A stretch of DNA of 64,000 nt, from NCBI GenBank assembly GCA_036505795.1, contig DASXSU010000049.1, positions 1 to 64,000 of the forward strand, read 5' to 3'. How positions within the stretch are numbered: the first letter of the stretch is position 1; each line of letters opens with the position of its first letter. This document shows positions 16,142-23,719 of this stretch, piece after piece. The notes below the pieces were generated by a model. The model was not told the DNA's origin, searched no databases, and saw only the letters and a program-made list of their open reading frames with translations. The position numbers and the translations under genes were made by a program. The stretch is from NS-11 sp036505795 (GTDB taxonomy: Bacteria; Nitrospirota; Nitrospiria; Nitrospirales; NS-4).

Positions 16142-16151
<10 letters not shown>
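15042..16151 (+). CDS. ald: Alanine dehydrogenase
   Basis: NAD-dependent interconversion of L-alanine with pyruvate and ammonia. At 369 residues the length matches the family. It begins MIIGVPKEIKDQEFRVGMTP, with the substrate Arg and Lys of this motif. It has the catalytic-His region FTYLHLAAD and the Rossmann motif VVIIGAGSVGSQAV near residue 170, and PNMPGIVPHTSTFALTN is conserved near the end. It is cytoplasmic and normally hexameric. The last codons and the TAG lie inside the 5' end of tRNA-Pro(CGG), an unusual same-strand overlap of 10 bases. The start overlaps the previous gene. Confidence 0.97.
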
Positions 16152-16220
<69 letters not shown>

Positions 16221-16239
16221 ATATAAATAATCAATAGAG

Positions 16240-16269
16240 GTTTGAAGCCGGCGAGCGCCGACCGAATAG
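16240..16269 (+). repeat. 30-bp direct repeat, left copy
   Basis: It begins GTTTGAAGCCG and continues CGCCGACC with an ATAGG near its end. A second copy with a few changes lies at 16754-16785. The pair frames most of the spacer between tRNA-Pro and acyP. Confidence 0.5.
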
Positions 16270-16311
16270 GGAGGAGGAGGCAATGCCGACCCGGCAGCGA
16301 GTCGGCCGGTC

Positions 16312-16361
16312 AGAGGGGCAGCGCAGCTGGACCCTGAGACCAAATCCTCTCGCCCCGACCA
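16312..16361 (+). pseudogene. Degenerate tRNA-Pro copy with internal deletion
   Basis: The 3' part repeats 22 bases (16198-16219) of the upstream tRNA-Pro exactly, through the encoded CCA. The 5' part (GAGGGGCAGCGCAGCTGG) resembles its acceptor and D arm, but the anticodon arm is missing. It cannot fold as a tRNA. It may be a collapsed tandem duplicate or the far attachment site of a lost integrated element. Confidence 0.6.
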
Positions 16362-16366
16362 ATTTT

Positions 16367-16577
16367 GGCCTGGACCATCTCTGAATACCTACTGCGTCGA
16401 CCGATCCTCTCGACCGGCGGGGCTTTTCTCGGTCGGTCTCCTCAACGTACCGCTGCGGGTACGCCTGCGTCGCCCTTCCTTGCGAGAAGCGCTGCGACCC
16501 ATTGCAAAATGAAGCAATGGGTAACCCCGCCTTCGGTCTCAATCGCCTCGCTACGGCATTCATAGATGGTCCGGGCC
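16367..16577. repeat. MITE-like unit with 20-bp terminal inverted repeats
   Basis: 16367-16386 and 16558-16577 are inverted copies matching at 18 of 20 positions. Weaker complementarity continues inward for another 30-40 bases. The interior holds a perfect 9-bp stem (ACCCATTGC at 16497 with GCAATGGGT at 16514) and a CGTACC/GGTACG stem near 16446. There is no coding sequence. It could be a non-autonomous mobile unit or encode a structured RNA. Confidence 0.5.
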
Positions 16578-16753
16578 AGTCTGAAGAGAGAAGAACCGGG
16601 GCGAGCCCGACATCTGTGCTTTCGGCTGAATGCCTTCAGCGCAAGGCCTGCTCACGGCCCATGCGGCAGCGCCAACGACGATGGCAAATCCTCCCCGCCC
16701 GCCGGAGCACGTCCTGAGTCCGTGGGGTCAGCTGCGGGCGCTATATCAGGAGA

Positions 16754-16785
16754 GTTTGAAGCCGACGCACGCCGACCCATATAGG
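16754..16785 (+). repeat. 30-bp direct repeat, right copy
   Basis: GTTTGAAGCCG, CGCCGACC and ATAGG are in the same order as at 16240-16269, with a handful of substitutions. It ends about 40 bp before the acylphosphatase gene. Confidence 0.5.
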
Positions 16786-16790
16786 AAGCT

Positions 16791-16818
16791 TTCGTTTTAG
16801 GGCTTCACTCGTTATAAT
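16791..16818 (+). promoter_or_regulatory. Possible promoter of acylphosphatase gene
   Basis: TATAAT at 16813-16818 matches the -10 consensus. The -35 (TTCGTT, 16 bases upstream) is poor. It lies nine bases before the ATG, so any transcript would have almost no leader. Confidence 0.35.
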
Positions 16819-16826
16819 TCTTCCTG

Positions 16827-17123
16827 ATGAATCCGGCTGAATTGGTAGAGGTTGTCGCAGCGCAAGTTGTTGTGTCAGGTCGCGTGCAGGGGGTGTGTTA
16901 CCGCGCCTTTACTCAAGAAGCGGCGCTCGAACTCGGCCTCGGCGGCTGGGTGCGAAATCTTCCGGACGGTGGTGTCTACGCTGAGATCGAAGGACCTCGC
17001 AATAAAGTGGAGAAACTTCTCGAGAGATTGCGGGTCGGGCCCTCACGTGCGGTCGTAACTGATCTGAAAATCACGTGGAAGGCAGCGACCGGCAATCGTC
17101 CGCGCTTTAACATAGTCGAATGA
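16827..17123 (+). CDS. acyP: Acylphosphatase
   Basis: It hydrolyses acyl phosphates such as acetyl phosphate or 1,3-bisphosphoglycerate in the cytoplasm. The 98-residue protein shows the phosphate-binding loop VSGRVQGVCYRAF with the catalytic Arg and the catalytic Asn in GGWVRNLPDG. The usual YRAF/GWV spacing is kept. Family length is about 90, so an N-terminal extension of a few residues is normal. It is followed by a strong promoter for apt, so it is probably monocistronic. Confidence 0.93.
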   Translation: MNPAELVEVVAAQVVVSGRVQGVCYRAFTQEAALELGLGGWVRNLPDGGVYAEIEGPRNKVEKLLERLRVGPSRAVVTDLKITWKAATGNRPRFNIVE

Positions 17124-17140
17124 GAGCCTTGGCCGTTCGG

Positions 17141-17170
17141 TTGACAGGTTCCAGGGGCCTTTCCTATACT
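17141..17170 (+). promoter_or_regulatory. Strong sigma-70 type promoter of apt
   Basis: TTGACA (17141-17146) and TATACT (17165-17170) are separated by 18 bases. The expected start point near 17177 is about five bases before the apt ATG, which has no Shine-Dalgarno sequence. The apt transcript is therefore probably leaderless or nearly so. Confidence 0.8.
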
Positions 17171-17181
17171 CTCCCTCCACG

Positions 17182-17694
17182 ATGAACTATAAAAAACTCA
17201 TTCGCGAAGTTCCCGACTATCCGAAACCGGGGATTCTCTTCTACGACATTACGACCTTACTGAAAGACCGGTCGGCTTTTCGAAGCATCATCGATGACCT
17301 GACGACGCTGTATCGGGATAAGAATGTTGCCAAAGTGGTAGGCATTGAATCCCGCGGCTTTATCATCGGCGGCCCGCTCGCGCACCAACTTGGCGCCGGT
17401 TTCGTGCCGGTGCGCCGGCCCGGGAAATTGCCGGCGGATAGCTTTGAAGTCAAATACAATTTAGAATACGGATCGAACTCGCTTGCAATCCATCGGGATG
17501 CCATCACAGTGGGTGAGTCTGTGCTGATTGTGGATGACCTATTGGCGACGGGCGGGACGGCTGCGGCGGCAGTGAATCTGGTCCGTCAGCTTGGTGGGGA
17601 GATCGTCGGCGCGGCTTTTCTGGTTGAGTTGTGCGGATTGAAGGGCCGAGACCAATTAAACGGCTGCCCAATCCAAGCCCTCGTGCAATATTGA
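17182..17694 (+). CDS. apt: Adenine phosphoribosyltransferase
   Basis: It converts adenine and PRPP to AMP (purine salvage, cytoplasm). At 170 residues it has the family start (REVPDYPKPGILFYDIT), the adenine/flexible loop region GIESRGFIIGGPLA, and the PRPP motif VLIVDDLLATGGTA near residue 114. It starts directly after a consensus promoter with no ribosome site, so initiation may be leaderless. The Nudix gene follows after two bases, opening a run of closely packed genes to queC and beyond. Confidence 0.97.
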   Translation: MNYKKLIREVPDYPKPGILFYDITTLLKDRSAFRSIIDDLTTLYRDKNVAKVVGIESRGFIIGGPLAHQLGAGFVPVRRPGKLPADSFEVKYNLEYGSNSLAIHRDAITVGESVLIVDDLLATGGTAAAAVNLVRQLGGEIVGAAFLVELCGLKGRDQLNGCPIQALVQY

Positions 17695-17696
17695 TC

Positions 17697-18185
17697 ATGC
17701 CCATATTTCACACTTCCTCGGGTGGGATCGTGTTCCGGCCGATTGTGAGCCCGGCGCCGGGCGCGGGAGAAAGTGCGGGTGCAAATGGCGGATGCTATGA
17801 AGTAGCCCTCATCCGCGTCATGCGGGTGGGAGGAGAGACCGCATGGGCATTGCCCAAAGGCTGGGTAGAAACCGGTGAGGATCCTGCTCAGACCGCGGTT
17901 CGTGAGGTCCGAGAGGAAACAGGTTTACACACGCGAGTTCTAGGAAAGGTGGACGAAATCTTCTACCAGTTTTATTCACGAGCCGACCATGATCGGGTTT
18001 CGAAGACCGTGCATCTCTTCCTGCTGGAGTGTTTAGGCGGAGATACCGCCGATCATGATACCGAGGTTGAAGAAGCGCGATGGTTTTCGCTCCAAGAGGC
18101 GGGACAGAGGTTGACCTACAAAAATGAACGAGAGGCGTTGGGAAAGGCCGCTGTTCTGTTGGAAGAAAGAGAGCATACGACATGA
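17697..18185 (+). CDS. Nudix hydrolase
   Basis: A 162-residue Nudix protein. The Nudix box is complete: Gly55-x5-Glu61-x7-REVREETGL, the metal site for cleaving a nucleoside-diphosphate-linked substrate. The N-terminal strand ends in SSGGIVFRP, and WALPKGWVE gives the usual lead into the box. The form with Lys after the PKG motif resembles diadenosine polyphosphate hydrolases and ADP-ribose enzymes; the true substrate is open. The ATG lies two bases after the apt stop without its own ribosome site, suggesting coupling. It overlaps the DksA-like gene by ATGA. Confidence 0.9.
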   Translation: MPIFHTSSGGIVFRPIVSPAPGAGESAGANGGCYEVALIRVMRVGGETAWALPKGWVETGEDPAQTAVREVREETGLHTRVLGKVDEIFYQFYSRADHDRVSKTVHLFLLECLGGDTADHDTEVEEARWFSLQEAGQRLTYKNEREALGKAAVLLEEREHTT

Positions 18186-18658
18186 CAATGAAGTCCAAAT
18201 CTCAGCGGGAACTAAAAGGCAAGACGGACTCATCTCCTTCCAAAGCGACGAGGGACAAGGCTTCGACGTTGAATCCGCGACGGGACGCGCTGCGGCAGAT
18301 ACTGCTCGACCGCCGTCAGGAAGTCCTCAAGGAGATTGAAGAGCTGATTGGTCATCGGCTTTCAGACGATGCGCAGAACCGGGTAGACTCTGTCCCCGAC
18401 ATCGGCGATCAGGCGCTGCTCGATTCTGAACGTGGCCGAGACATTTCCATCCTTGAGATGCGGAACCGGATGCGACAGAACATCGACGAAGCCTTAATCC
18501 GTCTTGACGAAGGCGCCTACGGGATCTGTTCTGATTGCGGGGTGGAGATCAGCGAGAAGCGGTTGAAGGCAGTGCCATTTGCGCGACGCTGCGTCGCTTG
18601 TCAGTCGAAAGAAGAACTGCTGGAGAAGATCGAGCGGGAAGACGATCAAACCCCCTGA
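18182..18658 (+). CDS. DksA/TraR-family zinc-finger protein
   Basis: A 158-residue protein with a basic disordered N-terminus, a coiled-coil middle (around 35-110, including RRDALRQILLDRRQEVLKEIEE) and the C4 zinc finger CSDCG with CVACQ. The acidic tip region has VDSVPDIGDQALLD; true DksA has a DxxDxA-type tip for RNA polymerase, and here it is similar but not identical. It should enter the secondary channel of RNA polymerase as a stress or stringent-response regulator, or be a CarD-like relative. The ATG overlaps the Nudix stop. Confidence 0.88.
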   Translation: MTMKSKSQRELKGKTDSSPSKATRDKASTLNPRRDALRQILLDRRQEVLKEIEELIGHRLSDDAQNRVDSVPDIGDQALLDSERGRDISILEMRNRMRQNIDEALIRLDEGAYGICSDCGVEISEKRLKAVPFARRCVACQSKEELLEKIEREDDQTP

Positions 18659-18662
18659 GCGC

Positions 18663-19742
18663 ATGCGGGCCTCCCTACTGGCCGTAATCATCGGTTGTGC
18701 AGTCTTGGCGCCTGCTCCTGCCGTGGCGCTCGGTCGTGATGAAGAAAATAACGTCGATATTTACCGCCGCTTCAATGGCGGGGTCGTCAACATCACGAGC
18801 CGCGCCGTCGGGTACGATTTCTTCCTCAATCCGATCCCGACCGACTCCTCCGGCTCAGGCTTTATTTTAGATTCTCAGGGCCATATCCTCACTAATTATC
18901 ACGTTGTGAAGGGCGCCCAGCGCCTGGAAGTGAGCCTCGCAAACCAGAGCAAATGGCCGGCGAAGGTGGTCGGAGCCGATCCGCAGACCGACCTTGCGGT
19001 GGTGGTGATCAATGCTCCCCCGGAGTCCCTCACCGTCATGCCGCTCGGAGATTCTTCCGGACTGCAAGTTGGGCAAAAGGTGCTGGCCATCGGGAATCCT
19101 TTTGGCTTAGAGCACAGTCTGTCGGCAGGGATCGTCAGCATGATCCGCAAAGTCGTTAAAGCCGGTGAGACTGAAATCGAGGATGTAATACAGACCGATG
19201 CCGCCATCAATCCAGGAAACTCCGGAGGACCGCTCCTTGACTCAGAAGGCAAAGTGGTCGGCATCAATACCGCCATCTTCACCATGTCCGGGGGCAATGT
19301 CGGGATCGGTTTCGCGATTCCGATCAACACGGCGAAACGCATCGTCGCGCAAATTCTGACCAACGGCTACGTCATCTATCCCTATTTCGGAGCTGAAACA
19401 CAGACGGTCACGCCTCTTATTGCCCGCGCCTTGCAGTTGCCGGTCGAACACGCCGCGCTGGTGATCCGGGTATGGAAAGGCAGTCCGGCCGCGAAAGCGG
19501 GCTTGTTAAGCGGAACCCAACGGGTGATCATTGGCAATACGATCGTGACCGTCGGGGGCGATTTGATCACGGCCGCCGATGGGCTCGCGGTGAATTCTGC
19601 TGAAGAATTTCGGCGCCTGCTCCGTCGGCACCTCCCGGGTGATATCATCAAGCTCGATGTTATTCGCCAGGGGAAGCGAGGCACGGTCGAGATCAAGCTT
19701 GCTGAGCGACCGCGCGAACGCATCGCTTTGAAGGAACAATGA
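18663..19742 (+). CDS. HtrA/DegP-like serine protease with one PDZ domain
   Basis: The ATG is placed at 18663, just after the previous stop, giving a Sec signal (about residues 1-23). The trypsin-like domain has the triad His80 (TNYHVV), Asp110 (PQTDLAVV) and Ser187 (NPGNSGGPL). A single PDZ domain follows (about 250-350). At 359 residues it fits DegS/HhoA-type periplasmic proteases that act in envelope protein quality control. The stop overlaps queC by ATGA. Neighbouring genes do not explain the role. Confidence 0.92.
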   Translation: MRASLLAVIIGCAVLAPAPAVALGRDEENNVDIYRRFNGGVVNITSRAVGYDFFLNPIPTDSSGSGFILDSQGHILTNYHVVKGAQRLEVSLANQSKWPAKVVGADPQTDLAVVVINAPPESLTVMPLGDSSGLQVGQKVLAIGNPFGLEHSLSAGIVSMIRKVVKAGETEIEDVIQTDAAINPGNSGGPLLDSEGKVVGINTAIFTMSGGNVGIGFAIPINTAKRIVAQILTNGYVIYPYFGAETQTVTPLIARALQLPVEHAALVIRVWKGSPAAKAGLLSGTQRVIIGNTIVTVGGDLITAADGLAVNSAEEFRRLLRRHLPGDIIKLDVIRQGKRGTVEIKLAERPRERIALKEQ

Positions 19743-20461
19743 CCGAGTCGCGGCGTGACCCAATAAAGCGAGCCGTTGTGCTCTGCAGCGGCGGGCTGGA
19801 TTCAACTGTGGCTGCCGCCGAAGCGCGGGAAGCCGGACATGCGCTCTATGTCTTGAGCGTTAACTATGGACAACGCCATGTTGTGGAATTGCAACGCGTG
19901 CCGGAAATCGCCCGAGCACTGGGCGCCGAGGACTCCGTCGTCATCGATCTGAATCTCAGAAGCATCGGCGGCTCTGCCCTGACCGCCGATCTGCCGGTTC
20001 CCAAGGACCGGCCGGGGAGCGAAATGGTCCATGGCATCCCCATAACGTATGTACCGGCCCGCAACACAATTTTCCTCGCGCTGGCGCTCGGTTGGGCCGA
20101 GGTCGTGCAGGCGGAGAAGATTTACATCGGCGCCAACGTTTTAGACTATAGCGGCTATCCGGATTGCCGTCCGGAATTCCTCAAGGCGTTCGAAGAGCTA
20201 GCAAGGGTCGGAACGAAAACTGGGGTGAATGGGCGCGCGGTCCGTATCGAGGCGCCTTTACTTCACATGACGAAAGCTGAGATCATTCGCCGGGGCGCTG
20301 CTCTGCAGGCACCGCTGCATCTCACGCACAGTTGTTACGACCCTGAGAGCGCCGGCCAGGCCTGTGGCAGGTGCGATAGTTGCCGGCTTCGGCTGAAGGG
20401 TTTTGCTGAGGCGGGACTCAAGGACCCTGCGGTCTACGCGGCGTTTGAGTCACGCAGATAG
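19739..20461 (+). CDS. queC: 7-cyano-7-deazaguanine synthase QueC
   Basis: It makes preQ0 from 7-carboxy-7-deazaguanine with ATP and ammonia, in the queuosine pathway. At 240 residues it has the PP-loop SGGLDST at 17-23 and a C-terminal zinc site, with Cys residues in HSCYDPESAGQACGRCDSC. PARNTIFLALALGWAE is the typical mid-protein signature. It overlaps the HtrA gene by ATGA. Other queuosine genes are not in the window. Confidence 0.97.
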   Translation: MTESRRDPIKRAVVLCSGGLDSTVAAAEAREAGHALYVLSVNYGQRHVVELQRVPEIARALGAEDSVVIDLNLRSIGGSALTADLPVPKDRPGSEMVHGIPITYVPARNTIFLALALGWAEVVQAEKIYIGANVLDYSGYPDCRPEFLKAFEELARVGTKTGVNGRAVRIEAPLLHMTKAEIIRRGAALQAPLHLTHSCYDPESAGQACGRCDSCRLRLKGFAEAGLKDPAVYAAFESRR

Positions 20462-20467
20462 AGGAAT

Positions 20468-20608
20468 ATGTACAGCATCTCTCCTGAAGAATTCTTCATG
20501 TATCTGATCATTGCCTTGGTCATTCTTATTCCGATCTCGGTACGGATATACCGTCACATCGGGCTGTACCGGCTCAAAGTTCAGTTGAAGAAGAAAGACG
20601 CTCAGTGA
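20468..20608 (+). CDS. Small single-span membrane protein, 46 aa
   Basis: A 46-codon frame behind AGAGGA. The product has one hydrophobic segment (MYLIIALVILIPISV) followed by a basic tail (RIYRHIGLYRLKVQLKKKD), predicting an N-out, C-in membrane miniprotein. The stop overlaps the next gene's GTG as GTGA. The family is not recognised. Position between queC and an exported protein, with overlaps, supports that it is real. Confidence 0.6.
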   Translation: MYSISPEEFFMYLIIALVILIPISVRIYRHIGLYRLKVQLKKKDAQ

Positions 20609-21120
20609 TCTCTGCACGGCGTTTTGTCTTGGCCGGTATTCTCGTGTTGTTCCTGGCGCCCAGCCCCAGTGCTGCAGAGCCAGAGGAATCCAATGCCGGA
20701 TTGACCGCGCTTTTTGTTCGGTACTACAGCGCGGTGGCTCAGGGACGTTGGAGCGATGCGTTTCAGCTCCTGCATGATCGGCTCAAGACCGCGACTGAAG
20801 TCCGCAGCCCCGAAGACTTGGCGCAGAGACACTCCCGAGATCAACACGTGCTGATGCAGGCATTCGAGACTTTCAATCGGATTGAGGTGGCTAAGACCGA
20901 AATGGATCTGACCTCGATCAAGGGCAACGTAAAAGCCGCAGGAGACGGCAATGTGGCGGGAGAAGTCACCTACGACCTTCTTGTCTTTCCCAAAGGCCCG
21001 GGACGTCCGCTCATGTACCGGATCGTGACGGATGTAGGGCTGGCTGAAGGCCGAATCATCCGAATCACCCAACATTCGATGGACCGGATTGACCCCGGCG
21101 GAGTGGGTGACGCGGTATAG
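20605..21120 (+). CDS. Exported hypothetical protein with NTF2-like pattern
   Basis: The GTG overlaps the previous stop. The 171-residue product has a Sec signal (cleavage near PSAA-EPEE). The mature region begins LTALFVRYYSAVAQGRWSDAFQLLHDRL, which looks like the first helices of an NTF2/SnoaL-like cone fold, followed by beta-rich sequence. No catalytic residues can be assigned. It is likely periplasmic and co-translated with the small membrane protein. Conservation outside close relatives is unknown. Confidence 0.65.
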   Translation: MISARRFVLAGILVLFLAPSPSAAEPEESNAGLTALFVRYYSAVAQGRWSDAFQLLHDRLKTATEVRSPEDLAQRHSRDQHVLMQAFETFNRIEVAKTEMDLTSIKGNVKAAGDGNVAGEVTYDLLVFPKGPGRPLMYRIVTDVGLAEGRIIRITQHSMDRIDPGGVGDAV

Positions 21121-21214
21121 TACGTGCCGGGCACTTCCTCTGATGGCGATCCGCTGCGCTCAGCTTTGACGGGCGTTTCTTGACGGTTCGCGGGGGTTCT
21201 GATTACATAGCGCC

Positions 21215-21826
21215 ATGGCGTACACCCGAGATCGTCGGTGGCAGATAAAAGCGCGTCGGGACATGCAGAAACGCATTGACGAAATGCACGCGCGTACGCT
21301 GGAGAATCTTGACTATGCCTTTGATAAGCTCATCCAAGAACAACCTGATCTGTATTTCAAGATGGAGGAAGGACTGCAGGAAGTTTGTCAGACGGTCATG
21401 CTGGTCGGCGAAGAGTTGGAATCGGCCAGCGGCCTTGCCGAATTGGAGCGGCTCGATCGCAGGATAGAATTTATCGAGGAACGTTTTGAGGATCTTGAGA
21501 GCGAACTCTTCGCCCGTCCCCGCCGCAGGAGCAAACGCAGACCCAGCCTCTTTGATTTCTTCAGAGCGGCAAGCGGCGGCGCCGGCGGACCGGGGTCAGG
21601 CGACGCTTCGGGCACCGTCGGGACGGCCGCGGAAGCTTACGAGATTCTTGGGCTGGAAGCGGGGTGTTCGCTCACGGCGGTCAACCGGGCCTTTCGGCAA
21701 AAGGCCAAGGAACTGCACCCGGATTCCCGGGACGGCGACCGCAGCGGAGAGCCCAGGCTCCGGAAGCTGATCGCCGCATACCAGTATCTCAAGTCCATCT
21801 ATAACTCAGGCGACGACAAGGCCTAA
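21215..21826 (+). CDS. J-domain protein with C-terminal J domain
   Basis: A 203-residue protein with an N-terminal helical part (about 1-100, very rich in Glu, Leu and Arg), a flexible Gly/Ser linker, and a J domain at the C-terminus (about 138-200) with the HPD motif in KELHPDSRD. It should stimulate the ATPase of a DnaK partner. In most DnaJ proteins the J domain is N-terminal, so this is a type III co-chaperone, with the helical part probably choosing clients. No dnaK is nearby. Confidence 0.85.
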   Translation: MAYTRDRRWQIKARRDMQKRIDEMHARTLENLDYAFDKLIQEQPDLYFKMEEGLQEVCQTVMLVGEELESASGLAELERLDRRIEFIEERFEDLESELFARPRRRSKRRPSLFDFFRAASGGAGGPGSGDASGTVGTAAEAYEILGLEAGCSLTAVNRAFRQKAKELHPDSRDGDRSGEPRLRKLIAAYQYLKSIYNSGDDKA

Positions 21827-21840
21827 CCGGTGCCTGACCG

Positions 21841-22083
21841 TTATGACTCTTTCTTATAGCCGCGACTCTGCATGCACTGGTCGAGATCCGCGGTAAAATG
21901 CGGAGACTCCAAGTCGGTTCCGTATTTTTCTGTGATTAGCTTGCGGCATTCGGCGTAGTCACGCCTCATCTCCTCATCCGATTTTCCTTGCTGATACCAG
22001 TGAGGAGTCGAGGCGCACGCCGGCAGAAAACAAAGCCAGCAGAACAGGACGACCGCGTATCGAAATTTCACTTTCCGAGCCAT
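21841..22083 (-). CDS. Small lipoprotein, paralogue of 4427-4705
   Basis: An 80-residue lipoprotein with lipobox Leu-Pro-Ala-Cys23. The mature part shows GKS, an R-x-DY-x2-C motif and a distal CMQSRGY, the same order as in the lipoprotein at 4427-4705. Paired cysteines may form a disulphide in the periplasm. It follows the cytochrome c gene by six bases on the same strand, so the two may be co-expressed. Function is unknown. Confidence 0.75.
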   Translation of the reverse strand: MARKVKFRYAVVLFCWLCFLPACASTPHWYQQGKSDEEMRRDYAECRKLITEKYGTDLESPHFTADLDQCMQSRGYKKES

Positions 22084-22089
22084 CCCCGT

Positions 22090-22647
22090 TTACTTGTTGC
22101 CTTCTCCCAGGCTTCGTTCATAGAGGAGTACTTTCCAGCCGTCCTCCTCGTTGAGGAATTGCCCGACGATCGGGAGCATCCCCGTACCCGGGATCTGGCC
22201 GGTTTGACCCAGGCTGCCGTTCTTCAGTACCCACATCATCTCGCCCGGCGTTCTTACTTTATTGAAACGGGGATTGGTGAAGTCCCTGGGTTGGATGGGA
22301 AGCACCTTTGCAGCCCCACCGTCGCCCTTGCCTTCGGGGCCATGGCACTGAAAACAGGTGCCGCGATCGAGGAAGATCGCTTTGCCTTCCGCCAGAATTT
22401 CCGGCGTCGGTTGAAATGGAGGCTTTAAGGCTTTGGCCGCGGCTCGGTCGGCGACAGGGACTCGGGATAGGGTAATATCGAATTCGCCGCTTGGCTGTCC
22501 ATAACCGGCCGGTGGGATCGCGGACGCGAGCCCTGAGACAAGAAGGGTGGTGGCGAGGATGCCGGCCAGGAGGAAAATTGCGATCACAGCGCGCCTGATG
22601 TCTCTGGAGAGCAGGGATGATACATCGATTCGGATGCCACGTGTCAT
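22090..22647 (-). CDS. Membrane-anchored mono-haem cytochrome c
   Basis: At 185 residues, an N-terminal hydrophobic segment (AVIAIFLLAGILATTLLVSGLA) acts as anchor or uncleaved signal. The haem c site is CFQCH, followed by GPEGKGDG, and several Met residues (GEMMWVLKNG, GTGMLPIVGQ) can supply the sixth ligand. This is a class I cytochrome fold facing the periplasm, probably carrying electrons for a respiratory or oxidase module. The partner is unknown. It lies between lgt and the lipoprotein gene. Confidence 0.88.
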   Translation of the reverse strand: MTRGIRIDVSSLLSRDIRRAVIAIFLLAGILATTLLVSGLASAIPPAGYGQPSGEFDITLSRVPVADRAAAKALKPPFQPTPEILAEGKAIFLDRGTCFQCHGPEGKGDGGAAKVLPIQPRDFTNPRFNKVRTPGEMMWVLKNGSLGQTGQIPGTGMLPIVGQFLNEEDGWKVLLYERSLGEGNK

Positions 22648-22665
22648 GTCACTCCTCGCAAAAAG

Positions 22666-23451
22666 TTATGCATGATGCCTCTGGACGTACCATAACATGA
22701 ACAGGCCCAGTAAGAGCATGGGCAAACTGAGGATCTGTCCCATTGAAATAACGCCGCCGAACAATCCGAGATGCGCATCTGGTTCACGAAAGAATTCTAC
22801 AAAGATCCGGCAGGCCGCGTAGCCCGTAATGAAAGTCCAGAAAAGCACGCCCGGCGAATGAGGGCGCCGATCCACAATCATCACCACGGCAAAAAGCAGG
22901 ACGCCCTCCAGGAGGGCCTCGTACAGTTGCGAGGGATGGCGGCACATCGGTCCGCCGCCGCTCGCTTCAAATACCATGCACCATGGCACGTCGGTCGGGC
23001 GTCCGAATAATTCGCCGTTGATGAAGTTACCGAGTCGTCCTAGCCCCAATCCGATAGGGGCGGTCGGTGTCGCGAGGTCGGCCAAGCTGTAGAAGGGATA
23101 TCCTTTCCTTCGACAAAAAATCCATCCGGCGATAATGACGCCGATCAGCCCCCCGTGGAAAGACATGCCGCCTTCCCAGACGGCGAAGAGTTTAAAAGGG
23201 TGATCAATGTAGTAGGGTAGATTATAGAAGAGCGTATAGCCGAGACGCCCGCCCAGGATCACACCGATTGCCGCGTAAAGAATCAGGTCGTGGAGGTCAT
23301 TGACCGGAAGCGCGATTTTCCGCTGGGCGGCGCGAACCTTAATGAGAAAGAAGGCCGCGGTCAATCCCAAGACATACATGAGCCCGTACCAGCGGACGGC
23401 GATCGGGCCGAATCGAATCAAAACCGGATCAATATGAGGATTGGGAATCAC
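22666..23451 (-). CDS. lgt: Prolipoprotein diacylglyceryl transferase
   Basis: It transfers diacylglycerol from phosphatidylglycerol to the lipobox cysteine of prolipoproteins at the inner membrane. At 261 residues with about seven membrane segments, it has MSFHGGLIGVI with the essential His region and the Lgt signature GLGRLGNFINGELFGRPT around 140. It is essential for maturing the several lipoproteins encoded in this window. The start ATG at 23451 has no strong ribosome site. It heads a leftward group with cytochrome c and a small lipoprotein. Confidence 0.97.
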   Translation of the reverse strand: MIPNPHIDPVLIRFGPIAVRWYGLMYVLGLTAAFFLIKVRAAQRKIALPVNDLHDLILYAAIGVILGGRLGYTLFYNLPYYIDHPFKLFAVWEGGMSFHGGLIGVIIAGWIFCRRKGYPFYSLADLATPTAPIGLGLGRLGNFINGELFGRPTDVPWCMVFEASGGGPMCRHPSQLYEALLEGVLLFAVVMIVDRRPHSPGVLFWTFITGYAACRIFVEFFREPDAHLGLFGGVISMGQILSLPMLLLGLFMLWYVQRHHA

Positions 23452-23560
23452 GGGTCGCCCATCCTAGATAGCTGCAGGCCGGTTTGCAAGCGGTGGCTTG
23501 ACGCCGGCCGAATACTTCGATACAGAGAGATCTGGACAGCTGTCTGTGAGGAACCGAATC

Positions 23561-23719
23561 GTGGAAGGCAAGCGTGCGTACAGTCTCTATGACGCGATTC
23601 GGCGCGTGCTCGACCCTTTACGCCGAGATTGGGACACTTTTACCCAGGAGGAGCGCGAGCTGATTATTCGAGAATTGGAAGGATTTGTCCGCACCGTCAA
23701 GCCACCGGACGAGCGCTAA
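23561..23719 (+). CDS. Small hypothetical protein, about 52 aa
   Basis: GAGGA eight bases before a GTG at 23561 gives a 52-residue, highly charged helical protein (RRVLDPLRRDWDTFTQEERELIIRE). The same frame is open to a TTG at 23498, so a 73-residue form is possible. The family is not recognised. It converges on the MEMO-family gene and their stop codons overlap by four bases. Confidence 0.5.
   Translation: MEGKRAYSLYDAIRRVLDPLRRDWDTFTQEERELIIRELEGFVRTVKPPDER

Noticed and set aside
16365..16784. Several 60-70 codon frames in the post-tRNA spacer
   Set aside because: They are Arg/Pro/Ser-rich chance frames crossing inverted repeats, without ribosome sites.
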